The notes under the pieces were generated by a model. It saw nothing but the letters and a program-made list of their open reading frames with translations. It was not told where the DNA came from and searched no databases. 64,000 nt of DNA from CAZQDP01 sp964592375 (lineage in GTDB: Bacteria; Bacillota; Clostridia; RUG12999): NCBI GenBank assembly GCA_964592375.1, contig CAZQDP010000002.1, positions 25,017-89,016 on the forward strand. Direction: 5' to 3'. Both the position numbers and the translations under genes were made by a program. Numbering within the stretch: the stretch's first letter is position 1; every line of letters begins with the position of its first letter. This document shows positions 35,277 through 44,118 of the stretch, piece by piece.

Positions 35277-37244
35277 ATGAGAAAAAGAGCACCATATATT
35301 GCTATTATTTTTATGATGGCGTTGCAGTTTTTTGCTTTGATACCGACCATGGCAGCGGAGCTACCGGGTGCCTTCTGGAAGGTCAATGACCTGTATGCGG
35401 CAGCGGTGGAACAAAAAAATGATGAAAAAATTCTTTACTATGCACAGCAGGAACTGGATCTGCTCCGTCCCCTGTCAAAAACAGAGCAGATAGTGGAGAT
35501 TTTAGCCTCACGACTGGATCAAATGGGACTTGCCGCAGAACGGCTTGGCAGGCATCGGGAAGCGGCCGTTTACCTGCAAGAATACCTCCCCTATGCACAG
35601 CAAAAGGGCTGGGCGGATGGGGTGAAGATTGCAAAAGCTAAAATATTGCAATACACCCCTGTGCTGGACTTGTATACCACAACAGGGGAGCCTCAAAAGG
35701 TTTACGGTGCAAAAGGAGAACCAAAATCCGGCGTTCTCTTTGGCACAACATCGGACAGTAGCCTGCAGGGAGGCTCTTTAAATGAAAGTATGATACTCCT
35801 ATACATGGAATTTGGTAATAATGATACAAGGTGGCTTGAAAAATGTCTTTTGGAGGCGAAGGCGCATGGCAAGGCGGTAGAATTGGCGCTTAACGTGCCG
35901 GGCGAGGGTACTCAAATTCCGGAGGTTACAAGCAAAGCGGAGTATGTTGCCAGTATTTTGAAGCTCATCAACGCCCATCCGGACGTGCAGGTATATCTGC
36001 GGTTTGGGGCAGAAATGAATATTTGGAACACCCTTGCAGAGCCAAAAGCATACATTGAGGCATTTCGTTTTATCGCTACGCTTGCCCATGAAATAGCACC
36101 CAACGTGGCCATGGTATGGAGCGTGAACCAATGCTCTATGTGGAATGTGGAGATGAACGATTATTATCCGGGGGATGAATATGTGGACTGGGTAGGCGTA
36201 TCCGCATATATGCAGAAGTATTTTTTGGGAAGAAACAACTGGGCGGAAGAAGAACGGTTTAATGAAGTGGTTTTTTTGACGGGAAATAATGCAGATCCCG
36301 TCAAAGCTTTAAGCGAGGTCATTGCGAAATATGCAGATAGAAAACCCATCATGCTTGCAGAATCAGGAAGTGCTCACTTTGTGCGCACGGTGGGAGAGGA
36401 TACAACGCAGTGGGCCATTGACTACCTACATAGAATGTATCACTATATCCCCATGGTATACCCGGAGGTGAAGCTCATTGCCTATTTTGATAAGGTGATG
36501 CCAAACGAGGTAAACGATTATGCACTCTCGTCAAATGAAAGACTCACCGATGCGTATCAAGCGCTGACTGCTCTACCCACCTTTATTCATGGTACTTGGC
36601 AAAATAGCCCTGAGGTTATTTATCAAAAGTGCCCTCCTGTCATTGAAGTAGAGGATAACACGAAGCCATTGCCAATTGGTGCCTATGTGCACCTATATGG
36701 CATTCAAAAGCCAAAAATTGATTATTATATTGATGATCAGTGGGTAGGAGGCCAAAACGAAGTACCATATAGCCAACAAATCAATTTAACCTCGTTTTCA
36801 GAAGGGTCACACAGCCTGCGAGTGAGAGCAGAATACAATAAAGACATTTTACTGGAAAAGAACTATACGCTCCAAATCCACAGTGCGTCTCCAATTCGAA
36901 TTGTGCTAAACGGGAAGCCGGTTAACACAGACGTTGCACCGATTACGGAAAATGACAGGACCTTGGTACCCGTTCGAGTGATTTCCGAGGCATTAGGCTT
37001 TGTGGTGGAGTGGAAGGGGTCAGAACAAAAAATCACCATTACCAATAATCAAAAAGAAATTGTACTTATGGTGGGAAGCCTACGGGCGATGGTGGACCAA
37101 AAGCAAATCATGATGGATGTGCCGCCAATATTAAAAAAGGATAGAACAATGGTGCCCATTCGGTTTATTGCCGAAAATATGGGCTGTGAGGTTTCTTGGG
37201 ATGCACCGTCGCGTTCGGTTCTCATTATAAAGCCTATCACATAG
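35277..37244 (+). CDS. Secreted GH26-like protein with C-terminal stalk domain
   Basis: The 655-residue product has a signal peptide (MRKRAPYIAIIFMMALQFFA..., cleaved near TMAAE), an alpha-helical TPR-like region at about residues 25-130, and a barrel resembling GH26 beta-mannanases at about residues 145-430. Supporting motifs are VYLRFGAEMNIWN near residue 240 (acid/base Glu position), MVWSVNQCSMW, WVGVSAYMQKYF, and PIMLAESGSAHF near residue 360 (nucleophile Glu position). An Ig-like stretch follows, and then a two-repeat copper-amine-oxidase-N-like stalk at the C-terminus (DRTLVPVRVISEALGFVVEW and DRTMVPIRFIAENMG). The ATG at 35277 has GAAGG 8 nt upstream. GH26 is my reading of motif order; divergence is high enough that the substrate is unknown. 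Confidence 0.78.
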   Translation: MRKRAPYIAIIFMMALQFFALIPTMAAELPGAFWKVNDLYAAAVEQKNDEKILYYAQQELDLLRPLSKTEQIVEILASRLDQMGLAAERLGRHREAAVYLQEYLPYAQQKGWADGVKIAKAKILQYTPVLDLYTTTGEPQKVYGAKGEPKSGVLFGTTSDSSLQGGSLNESMILLYMEFGNNDTRWLEKCLLEAKAHGKAVELALNVPGEGTQIPEVTSKAEYVASILKLINAHPDVQVYLRFGAEMNIWNTLAEPKAYIEAFRFIATLAHEIAPNVAMVWSVNQCSMWNVEMNDYYPGDEYVDWVGVSAYMQKYFLGRNNWAEEERFNEVVFLTGNNADPVKALSEVIAKYADRKPIMLAESGSAHFVRTVGEDTTQWAIDYLHRMYHYIPMVYPEVKLIAYFDKVMPNEVNDYALSSNERLTDAYQALTALPTFIHGTWQNSPEVIYQKCPPVIEVEDNTKPLPIGAYVHLYGIQKPKIDYYIDDQWVGGQNEVPYSQQINLTSFSEGSHSLRVRAEYNKDILLEKNYTLQIHSASPIRIVLNGKPVNTDVAPITENDRTLVPVRVISEALGFVVEWKGSEQKITITNNQKEIVLMVGSLRAMVDQKQIMMDVPPILKKDRTMVPIRFIAENMGCEVSWDAPSRSVLIIKPIT

Positions 37245-37265
37245 CAAATCGCACGCAAACAGTAA

Positions 37266-37292
37266 AAAGCACCCGCAATAAACGGGTGCTTT
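37266..37292. terminator. Bidirectional terminator between the GH26-like gene and rpmB
   Basis: AAAGCACCCG pairs with CGGGTGCTTT around a 7-nt loop. A T-run follows on both strands (stronger on the minus side), so it serves both convergent transcripts. Confidence 0.8.
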
Positions 37293-37341
37293 CATACCTT
37301 AAGTCATATTCAATATAAGCACTGACAATGAAAAATCAGGT

Positions 37342-37530
37342 TTACACCGCTCTTTGCACTTTGCCGGAACGAAGGCAACGAGAGCACACCTTTACTTTTT
37401 TTGGTGTACCGTTAACCAAAGCCTTCACACTGCGTATATTTGCCTTCCACATGCGATTGGATCTTCTGTGGGAATGGCTGACCTGAATACCGAATGAAAC
37501 ACCTTTGCCGCAAACTTCACATTTTGCCAT
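37342..37530 (-). CDS. rpmB: Ribosomal protein L28
   Basis: L28 is a small protein of the 50S subunit. The 62-residue product has the standard length and motifs: MAKCEVCGKGVSFG, SHSHRRSNRMWKANIR and CSRCLRSGKVQRAV. The two CxxC pairs mark the zinc-binding form. The ATG has AGGAGGT upstream. It is a single-gene unit with its own promoter. Confidence 0.97.
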   Translation of the reverse strand: MAKCEVCGKGVSFGIQVSHSHRRSNRMWKANIRSVKALVNGTPKKVKVCSRCLRSGKVQRAV

Positions 37531-37612
37531 TGATTTCTACCTCCTATGTTGAAAAGCAATTATGAACCATCAAAAACTGCTCAACTGCATGATTGTTAAA
37601 CATATGTGATAT

Positions 37613-37641
37613 ATTTTAACAGAATTTCTCGTCTTTTGCAA
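37613..37641 (-). promoter_or_regulatory. Promoter of rpmB
   Basis: TTGCAA (37636-37641) and TAAAAT (37613-37618) on the minus strand with a 17-nt spacer, about 85 nt upstream of the start. Confidence 0.65.
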
Positions 37642-37846
37642 TAGGTTTTGAAAACTTTTTTATTTTTTTTATCAAATGCTTCTATTTTTAGCAATTTTCA
37701 ATAATAAATGCATGAAAAAGCAAATAAAATTATAGAATATTTTCTAAAAAAGATATTTAATTTAAATTTTTTATAGTATATAATATAATTAGCGTGTATA
37801 CTCATGAAAAAAAACGCTGGGCACAATGAAAGGAATGAAGGAAGCA
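37642..37846. other. AT-rich intergenic region upstream of hprK
   Basis: No gene or repeat seen. Two overlapping TATAAT boxes lie at 37779-37784 and 37784-37789 without a convincing -35; one of them probably drives hprK. Confidence 0.4.
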
Positions 37847-38806
37847 ATGAATAAATTTTCCATTCAGCTCTCGAAGCTAATAGCGGATTTACATTTAGAG
37901 AAAATTCATTATCTGCCCGAAATGGATGAGGTGGAAGTAAGCTCTGCAGATGTGAACAGACCGGGACTGCAACTCATCGGATTTTTCGACTATTTTGATC
38001 CTTCGCGTATTCAAATTATTGGAAAGGTGGAAACCACATATCTCTCCGGACTTTCACCCGAGGATCGCTGTCGTTTTATCAATCCTTTGTTTTCAAAAGG
38101 AATTCCTGCGGTGATTATCACCCGAGGAATGGAAATATCCTCCGAGGTGCTGGAATCTGCACGTGCAAACAATGTTCCTTTGCTTCGAACGGAGGATGTC
38201 AGCAGTCGATTTATGAGCACACTCATTAGCTACTTGAATGTGCTACTGGCGCCACGCATTACTTGTCATGGGGTTTTGGTTGAGGTATATGGCGAAGGTC
38301 TGCTATTGCTAGGAGAGAGTGGTGTGGGCAAAAGTGAAACTGCCATTGAGCTACTCAAGCGTGGACATCGGTTGGTTGCGGATGATGCGGTCGAGGTGAA
38401 GCGTGTATCGGATAAGACGCTTGTAGGCTCAGCACCGGACGTGATTCGTCATTTTATTGAGCTCCGAGGCATTGGGATTATCAATGTTAAAAATATATTT
38501 GGTATGGGCGCTGTGAAGGAAACAGAGAAAATTGACCTTGTGGTGCAGCTGGAGCCCTGGGAAGACAATAAGGAATACGACAGGCTGGGCATGGATACGG
38601 AGTATACCACCTTGCTGGATGTAAAAATTCCATCCATCACCATACCGGTGAGGCAGGGGAGAAACCTTGCCGTCATCATGGAGGTGGCTGCCATGAACAA
38701 CCGCCAGAAAAAGATGGGCTTTAATGCGGCACAGGAGCTGAATGCAAGGCTTATTAAGGACACATCGCAGGATGAAGTTAAACCCGAAAGGACGGAAAAG
38801 TTTTGA
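37847..38806 (+). CDS. hprK: HPr kinase/phosphorylase
   Basis: HprK phosphorylates HPr on Ser46 in response to glycolytic intermediates, the input signal for CcpA-dependent catabolite repression. The 319-residue protein has the N-terminal domain, the P-loop LLGESGVGKSETA near residue 150, and the family signature around ELRGIGIINVKNIFGMGAVK near residue 205. The ATG at 37847 is chosen because AAGGA lies just upstream and the next residues (MNKFSIQLSKLI) match family N-termini; starts at 37826 and 37835 lack a usable site. The PHP gene start overlaps its stop. The rest of the carbon operon follows. Confidence 0.94.
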   Translation: MNKFSIQLSKLIADLHLEKIHYLPEMDEVEVSSADVNRPGLQLIGFFDYFDPSRIQIIGKVETTYLSGLSPEDRCRFINPLFSKGIPAVIITRGMEISSEVLESARANNVPLLRTEDVSSRFMSTLISYLNVLLAPRITCHGVLVEVYGEGLLLLGESGVGKSETAIELLKRGHRLVADDAVEVKRVSDKTLVGSAPDVIRHFIELRGIGIINVKNIFGMGAVKETEKIDLVVQLEPWEDNKEYDRLGMDTEYTTLLDVKIPSITIPVRQGRNLAVIMEVAAMNNRQKKMGFNAAQELNARLIKDTSQDEVKPERTEKF

Positions 38807-39531
38807 ATATCATATCGGATATGCATATGCATACTGTGGCATCCACTCATGCTTATGGCACGCTCAGCGAGATGGCGGCTGCGGCAGAAAAAGCAGGACT
38901 TTTGGCCATCGCCATTACTGATCATGGGCCGGCACTTCCTGATTCACCCCATATTTGGCATTTTGACAATATGAAGGTTATTCCAAGGGAAATTGGCTCT
39001 GTTAAAATACTTCGGGGCATTGAAGCCAATGTCCTTGGCCCCGATGGAAAGATTGACATTGAGCATTTCACTTTCAGCATGCTGGATTGGGTTATTGCCA
39101 GCATGCATACGCCGGTGTTTGAACCAATGGACGAAGAGGCGCACACCGATGCATGGCTCAGCGTCATTGATAATCCCTGGGTGGATGTTTTAGGTCATAC
39201 CGGCGATGGGCGCTTTCCATTTGATTATGACAGGGTTATTGCAAAGGCGGCGAGGGCTGGCAAGCTCATAGAGATCAACAGCGCATCTTTTGCCTTGCGA
39301 AAGGGTAGCATTTCCAACTGCCGCACAATAGCCCAAAAGTGTATGCAATACGGTGCGAAAATTGTGGTCAACTCCGATGCGCACACGCCGTGGACCGTAG
39401 GACGGTTTGAAAGGGCACTGGAAGTGTTAGAGGATATTGCTTTTCCATGCGAGCTTGTTGTCAATTCCTCTGTGGAACGGCTTATGGCATATTTGAATAA
39501 CAGACCCTCAGAGAGAAGGATAGAATGGTAA
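38803..39531 (+). CDS. PHP-domain phosphoesterase (YcdX family)
   Basis: PHP enzymes are metal-dependent phosphoesterases; YcdX-type members act on small phosphates. The 242-residue protein starts at TTG (38803), which overlaps the hprK stop; AAAGGA is 10 nt upstream. Metal ligands are in SDMHMHTVASTHAYG near residue 6, AITDHGPALPDSPH near residue 40, the Glu of GIEANVLG near residue 75, VIASMHTPVF, HTGDGRFP and the closing VVNSDAHTPW. The context with hprK, glucokinase and murB is common in Clostridia, but does not say what the substrate is. Confidence 0.88.
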   Translation: MNIISDMHMHTVASTHAYGTLSEMAAAAEKAGLLAIAITDHGPALPDSPHIWHFDNMKVIPREIGSVKILRGIEANVLGPDGKIDIEHFTFSMLDWVIASMHTPVFEPMDEEAHTDAWLSVIDNPWVDVLGHTGDGRFPFDYDRVIAKAARAGKLIEINSASFALRKGSISNCRTIAQKCMQYGAKIVVNSDAHTPWTVGRFERALEVLEDIAFPCELVVNSSVERLMAYLNNRPSERRIEW

Positions 39532-39544
39532 GGGAGGACATATA

Positions 39545-40483
39545 ATGTATATAGGAATTGATTTGGGCGGAACCAATATTGCGGCGGGCTTGGTGTCTTT
39601 GGAGGGAAAGATAATTCATAAACTTTCTGTTCCTACCGGAGCCACTCGTCATTACACCGAGATATTAAAGGATATGGCACATGTGGCAATCGAAGTGGTC
39701 GCGCAGGCGGGCTATACCATGGAGGATGTTATCAGCATAGGCATTGGAAGCCCCGGCAATTGCGACAGTCAAAACGGCATTTTGGTGTACACAAACAACA
39801 TTAACTTTTCAAATGTACCGATGCGCGCAGAAATACAAAAATATATTAACAAACCGGTGTTTTTAAGCAATGATGCCAACTGCGCCGCGCTTGGAGAATA
39901 TTTTGCAATCGGAAAGCCAATGAGCAGCTTTATTGCCATCACACTGGGTACGGGTGTTGGCGGCGGTATTATATTAGATGGCAAGGTATATGCAGGCGCT
40001 AACGGTGCAGGAGGGGAACTGGGCCATACGGTTATTGTCCATGGGGGAGAGCCATGTACCTGCGGCAGGTACGGATGCTGGGAAACCTATGCATCGGCCA
40101 CGGCGCTTGTTCGGCAAACACGAATAGAAATGGCGAGAAATCCTTTCTCACTCATGTGCGAGCTGACAGAGAACAATTTGGAGCGTGCAGGCGGAAAAAC
40201 GGCATTTACTGCCGCGCGTGCAGGAGATCCTTCAGGGCAAAAGGTGGTAGACCAATATATTGAATATGTTGCACTTGGTATTGTGAATATCATTAATATA
40301 TTCCAGCCTGATATGCTGGTCATCGGCGGGGGCGTTTGCAAAGAGGGCGATTATCTACTTCATCCCATTCGGGAATTTGCTGCAAAAGAGACATATAAGC
40401 ATAACATGAGCCCCACGCAAATTGCTATTGCCACACTGGGCAATGATGCAGGGATTATCGGCGCAGCACTGCTGGGGAAATAG
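39545..40483 (+). CDS. glcK: ROK-family glucokinase
   Basis: It phosphorylates glucose with ATP to glucose-6-phosphate. The 312-residue protein starts YIGIDLGGTNIAAGLV (phosphate 1), has LSNDANCAALGEY with the catalytic Asp, ITLGTGVGGGIILDGKVY (phosphate 2), and the ROK zinc site HGGEPCTCGRYGCWETYAS near residue 165. The closing ATLGNDAGIIGAALLG is also typical. AGGGAGGA precedes the ATG. It sits 13 nt after the PHP gene and 8 nt before murB, so all are co-transcribed. The glucose it phosphorylates could come from the GH1 enzyme. Confidence 0.93.
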   Translation: MYIGIDLGGTNIAAGLVSLEGKIIHKLSVPTGATRHYTEILKDMAHVAIEVVAQAGYTMEDVISIGIGSPGNCDSQNGILVYTNNINFSNVPMRAEIQKYINKPVFLSNDANCAALGEYFAIGKPMSSFIAITLGTGVGGGIILDGKVYAGANGAGGELGHTVIVHGGEPCTCGRYGCWETYASATALVRQTRIEMARNPFSLMCELTENNLERAGGKTAFTAARAGDPSGQKVVDQYIEYVALGIVNIINIFQPDMLVIGGGVCKEGDYLLHPIREFAAKETYKHNMSPTQIAIATLGNDAGIIGAALLGK

Positions 40484-40491
40484 GAGGAGCA

Positions 40492-41397
40492 ATGGTTTAT
40501 CGGGAGGATTTTTTAGCATCTCTTACCGCACTGGCGGGCAAAGCATATGAAAATTATCCGATGTCACGATGCACCACCATGAAAACCGGTGGCAATGCGG
40601 ACATTTATATTATTCCAAATTCCTCGCAGGCGCTAATGAAGTGCATCGGGTTATGCCGCGAACACAACATTCCATATTATGTTATCGGCAACGGCTCAAA
40701 CCTACTGGTTTCGGATAAAGGAGTTCGAGGGGTCGTGCTGGCAACCGCCGGGCTTGATCGTTTGTCCTGCAATGGCCGTAGCATTGAAGCGGGCAGTGGG
40801 GTTTTGCTCTCTCGCATTGCATCCTTGGCACTGGCAAATGACCTTGCCGGATTTGAGTTTGCTGCCGGCATTCCCGGATCACTCGGTGGAGCCGTTGTCA
40901 TGAATGCAGGTGCGTACGGAGGAGAGATGAAGAATGTGATTTCCTTCGTGCATGCATATGTTATGGACGAGGGAAAAACGGTTGACGTAGAAAACTGTCA
41001 TTTTTCATATCGCAATAGCATATTTGATGAAAACAAGGCGATCGTGCTTGGTGCTACCATTTCGCTCTCTAAAGGAAATCACGAGGAAATTGCATGTAAA
41101 ATGAAAGAGTATGCAATCGCTCGCAGAGAAAAGCAGCCTCTCGAATATCCCAGCAGTGGCAGTATATTTAAGCGTCCTCCGGGGCATTTTGCAGGTGCGC
41201 TTATTGAACAGGCAGGACTTGGAGGCTTTGCCATTGGGGGGGCACAGGTATCGGAAAAGCATTGTGGTTTTATTATTAATATTGGTGGCGCAACCACGCA
41301 GGATGTACTTTCTCTCATGGCATATATTGAAGAGAAGGTAGAAGCACAAGCAGGAGTAAAGCTACAGCCGGAGGTAAGGGTTGTAGGTGAATTTTAG
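40492..41397 (+). CDS. murB: UDP-N-acetylenolpyruvoylglucosamine reductase
   Basis: MurB reduces UDP-GlcNAc-enolpyruvate to UDP-MurNAc, an FAD-dependent step of peptidoglycan synthesis. The 301-residue length and the motifs match the type II family: TTMKTGGNADIYIIP near residue 25, YVIGNGSNLLVSDKGVRG near residue 65, GIPGSLGGAVVMNAGAYGGE near residue 125, and the catalytic Ser in YPSSGSIFKRP near residue 225, with the catalytic Glu near the end (QPEVRVVGEF). GGAGGA precedes the ATG by 5 nt. It is within the hprK-to-whiA operon. Confidence 0.96.
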   Translation: MVYREDFLASLTALAGKAYENYPMSRCTTMKTGGNADIYIIPNSSQALMKCIGLCREHNIPYYVIGNGSNLLVSDKGVRGVVLATAGLDRLSCNGRSIEAGSGVLLSRIASLALANDLAGFEFAAGIPGSLGGAVVMNAGAYGGEMKNVISFVHAYVMDEGKTVDVENCHFSYRNSIFDENKAIVLGATISLSKGNHEEIACKMKEYAIARREKQPLEYPSSGSIFKRPPGHFAGALIEQAGLGGFAIGGAQVSEKHCGFIINIGGATTQDVLSLMAYIEEKVEAQAGVKLQPEVRVVGEF

Positions 41398-41411
41398 AAA
41401 GGAATTGCCAT

Positions 41412-42272
41412 ATGAGATTTGTAATTATAACGGGGATGTCCGGAGCAGGAAAGAGTAGTGCTATCAAGGCCATGGAGGACATGGGCTTTTATTGTGTAGA
41501 CAATATGCCGCCTGCACTCATTCCTAAATTTATCGAAATCTGCAAGCAGTCCGGCGGGAAAATAGAAAATGCCGCACTGGTTGTTGATTTGCGAGGCGGC
41601 GAGCTGTTCAATCAGCTTTTTGACACCTTACCCGAAATACAAGCCACCGGCGTGGAATACGAAATATTATTTTTGGACTGCAATGATGAAGTATTGGTTC
41701 AGCGGTATAAGGAAACCAGGCGCAACCATCCACTCTCGAGTGGAGGCTCCATTCTTACCGGTATCCTCATGGAGCGGCAATTGCTCTTTGAAATTCGTTC
41801 GCGTTCAAAATATATTATTGATACCACCAAGCTTGCCGGTGCGCAGCTCAAGAGCGAGATTACAAAAATCTTCATGGCACAAGCCAAATACAAAGGAATT
41901 GTGATTAATGTTGTATCCTTTGGATTTAAATATGGCATTCCAATCGATGCGGATTTGATTTTTGATGTGCGTTTTCTGCCAAATCCCTATTATATTCCGG
42001 AACTGAAGCATAAAACGGGCATGAATGAAGAGGTTAAAAAATATGTATTTTCCCATAAGCAAACAGGCGAGTTTATGGGTAAGCTCACAGATATGATTGA
42101 ATTTTTAATTCCTCATTATATTGAAGAGGGCAAAAACCAGCTTATTATTGCCATCGGTTGCACCGGCGGTAAGCACAGAAGCGTGGCCATTGCCACGGAA
42201 CTGTATCAGTTTCTTGATAGTCGTGATCACCAGGTGATTGTACAGCACAGAGATTATAGCAAGGACAAATAA
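41412..42272 (+). CDS. rapZ: RNase adapter / nucleotide-binding protein RapZ (YvcJ)
   Basis: RapZ is an ATP/GTP-binding regulator; in E. coli it controls GlmS-related sRNA decay, and in Bacillus YvcJ affects competence and nucleotide pools. The 286-residue protein has a Walker A motif (TGMSGAGKSSAIKAMED), a NHPLSSGGSILTGI segment and the strongly conserved C-terminal GCTGGKHRSVAIA. AGAAAGG precedes the ATG at 41412. It is between murB and whiA. In most Bacillota the yvcK gene separates rapZ from whiA; here it is absent. Confidence 0.94.
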   Translation: MRFVIITGMSGAGKSSAIKAMEDMGFYCVDNMPPALIPKFIEICKQSGGKIENAALVVDLRGGELFNQLFDTLPEIQATGVEYEILFLDCNDEVLVQRYKETRRNHPLSSGGSILTGILMERQLLFEIRSRSKYIIDTTKLAGAQLKSEITKIFMAQAKYKGIVINVVSFGFKYGIPIDADLIFDVRFLPNPYYIPELKHKTGMNEEVKKYVFSHKQTGEFMGKLTDMIEFLIPHYIEEGKNQLIIAIGCTGGKHRSVAIATELYQFLDSRDHQVIVQHRDYSKDK

Positions 42273-42288
42273 GAAAGGTCATCCATCC

Positions 42289-43206
42289 ATGTCATTTACC
42301 AAAACCATCAAGGACGAGCTACTAAAAAAAGAGCACGAACAAAGCTGCTGTCAATATGCAGAGCTAGCCGGCATCGTTGGGTATGCCGGTGTCGTTCTGC
42401 AAGAAAAAGGGGATTTTATTATCAAAGCCTCTACAGAAAATGCAGCACTGGCGCGGCGACTGATTACGCTTTCACGAAGATTGTTTGGCTGCACCGTCAA
42501 TGTGCAGATAAAGCAACACAAAAATGAAAAGGCGTTTCATAATTATGTCATTCGCCTCTCGGGGGCGGGGGACATGCTGCGTAGTATTGGCATGCTCAGC
42601 GGTGCATCGCCCGCATTTCGGGTGCCGACAGAATTCGCTTCGTATGACTGTTGCAGCGGTGCGTATATCAAAGGTGCATTTTTGGGGGGTGGCTCCATTG
42701 CCAATCCTGAAAAGCGGTATCATCTTGAGTTTGTTACCGGGCATTATCTTCTCAGTCGTGATTTTAAAGAGATTTTCGTCAAATTTGGGATAACGGCCAA
42801 AACCGTGGAGAGAAAATCAAACTATGTCACGTATTTTAAAGACAGTGAAACAATCTGCGATGTATTGGCTGCCATGGGCGCACACAATGCGGTGATGAGC
42901 ATATACAATGTGAAAATTCTAAAGGAAGTAAAAAATCAGGTCAATCGTGTCAATAATTTTGAAAAAGCAAATATCGATAAAATGGTCAATGCATATTTAT
43001 ATCAAGCGGAGGCGATACGAAAAATCGATCGTGAAATGGGGCTTGAAAATTTACCGAGGCACTTGCAACAGGTTGCTGCGCTTCGTCTTGCAAATACGGA
43101 TGCCAGCTTGCAGGAGCTGGGCCAAATGCTTAGCCCTCCGGTGGGGAAATCATGTATTAATCACCGCCTGAGAAGCATCATGAAAATAGCGGATAAAATG
43201 GAATAA
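42289..43206 (+). CDS. whiA: DNA-binding protein WhiA
   Basis: WhiA is a sporulation/cell-division regulator in Actinobacteria; in Bacillota it affects cell-cycle and metabolic genes. The 305-residue protein has the N-terminal WhiA domain (MSFTKTIKDELLKK), a LAGLIDADG-like central region (IKGAFLGGGSIANPEKRYHLEF) and a C-terminal helix-turn-helix (RLANTDASLQELGQML then VGKSCINHRLRSI). The start is ATG at 42289, with AAAGG 12 nt upstream; a longer reading overlaps rapZ without a ribosome site. It is the last gene of the operon starting with hprK. Confidence 0.94.
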   Translation: MSFTKTIKDELLKKEHEQSCCQYAELAGIVGYAGVVLQEKGDFIIKASTENAALARRLITLSRRLFGCTVNVQIKQHKNEKAFHNYVIRLSGAGDMLRSIGMLSGASPAFRVPTEFASYDCCSGAYIKGAFLGGGSIANPEKRYHLEFVTGHYLLSRDFKEIFVKFGITAKTVERKSNYVTYFKDSETICDVLAAMGAHNAVMSIYNVKILKEVKNQVNRVNNFEKANIDKMVNAYLYQAEAIRKIDREMGLENLPRHLQQVAALRLANTDASLQELGQMLSPPVGKSCINHRLRSIMKIADKME

Positions 43207-43268
43207 CTTCTGCTGTAAAAAACCATTTTTCGATATTGATGCAGAAAAATATAAAGGGAGAGTGTACC

Positions 43269-44078
43269 ATGAATATTCCTCTTTGGGAGAAAGAAGCCCC
43301 ATTTTTTGATATAAAGATAGGGCAGGAAGCCCCTTCGCTCACAAGCTTTCGATTAGGCTCATCTGCAAGGCGCGGGGCAGTCATCGTTCTGCCGGGCGGC
43401 GGATATCAAATGCGTGCGGAGCATGAAGGAAGACCGGTTGCAAAATTATTCAACAATGCAGGCTTCCATGCGTTTGTTTTAAATTACCGCTTTGCACCGT
43501 ATCGGCATCCCGCCGCACTGCTTGACATTCAGCGGAGCATTCGCCTCTTGCGAAGCCGTGCAGAGGAGCTTTGCATTATTCCGGATAAGATTTTTGTCAT
43601 AGGATTTTCCGCAGGTGGTCATCTATGCGCCGCTTCAGCGCTCATGCCGGGTGAACCGCTTCCTTTTACAGATGAAATAGATACTACCTCTTGCAGGCCG
43701 GATGCCGCGATTTTGTGCTATCCGGTTATTGATATGGCCTCGAAATGGGCACATAAGGGCTCGGCGGCCAATCTTTTGGGCGCAAATGCGAGCATGGAAG
43801 CACTCACTTTTCACAGCATGCAAAATCGAGTCACTGCGGATGCACCACCTTTCTTCATTTGGCATACAGCCGACGATAATGCGGTGCCCGTAGAAAATTC
43901 TCTCTTGCTTGCAAATGCATTATCGGAAAAGAGCATACCCTACGAAATGCATATATTCCCAAATGGCCCTCATGGCCTTGGTCTCGCACAGCAGACCGCC
44001 GGTGCATGTCTGTGGCCGGATTTGTCCATTGGCTTCCTAAACTATCTGGAAGAGGCAAAAAGCCAAAAATCAGAGTAA
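43269..44078 (+). CDS. Alpha/beta-hydrolase esterase (acetyl xylan esterase/lipase-like)
   Basis: The 269-residue protein has the BD-FAE/esterase fold. Landmarks are the oxyanion GGGYQMRAEHEGRPVA near residue 45, FVLNYRFAPYRHPAALLD, the nucleophile elbow VIGFSAGGHLCA near residue 110 (Ser), Asp in WHTADDNAVPVENS near residue 205 and His in FPNGPHGLGL near residue 235. There is no signal peptide. The ATG at 43269 lies 6 nt after GGGAGAG. The next gene is an AraC regulator 40 nt downstream, so the pair may be a small sugar-side-chain (acetyl) removal unit. The natural ester is not known. Confidence 0.85.
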   Translation: MNIPLWEKEAPFFDIKIGQEAPSLTSFRLGSSARRGAVIVLPGGGYQMRAEHEGRPVAKLFNNAGFHAFVLNYRFAPYRHPAALLDIQRSIRLLRSRAEELCIIPDKIFVIGFSAGGHLCAASALMPGEPLPFTDEIDTTSCRPDAAILCYPVIDMASKWAHKGSAANLLGANASMEALTFHSMQNRVTADAPPFFIWHTADDNAVPVENSLLLANALSEKSIPYEMHIFPNGPHGLGLAQQTAGACLWPDLSIGFLNYLEEAKSQKSE

Positions 44079-44118
44079 GTGTTATTGGATACTCCTTGAG
44101 AGTTTTGGAGGTTTTATC

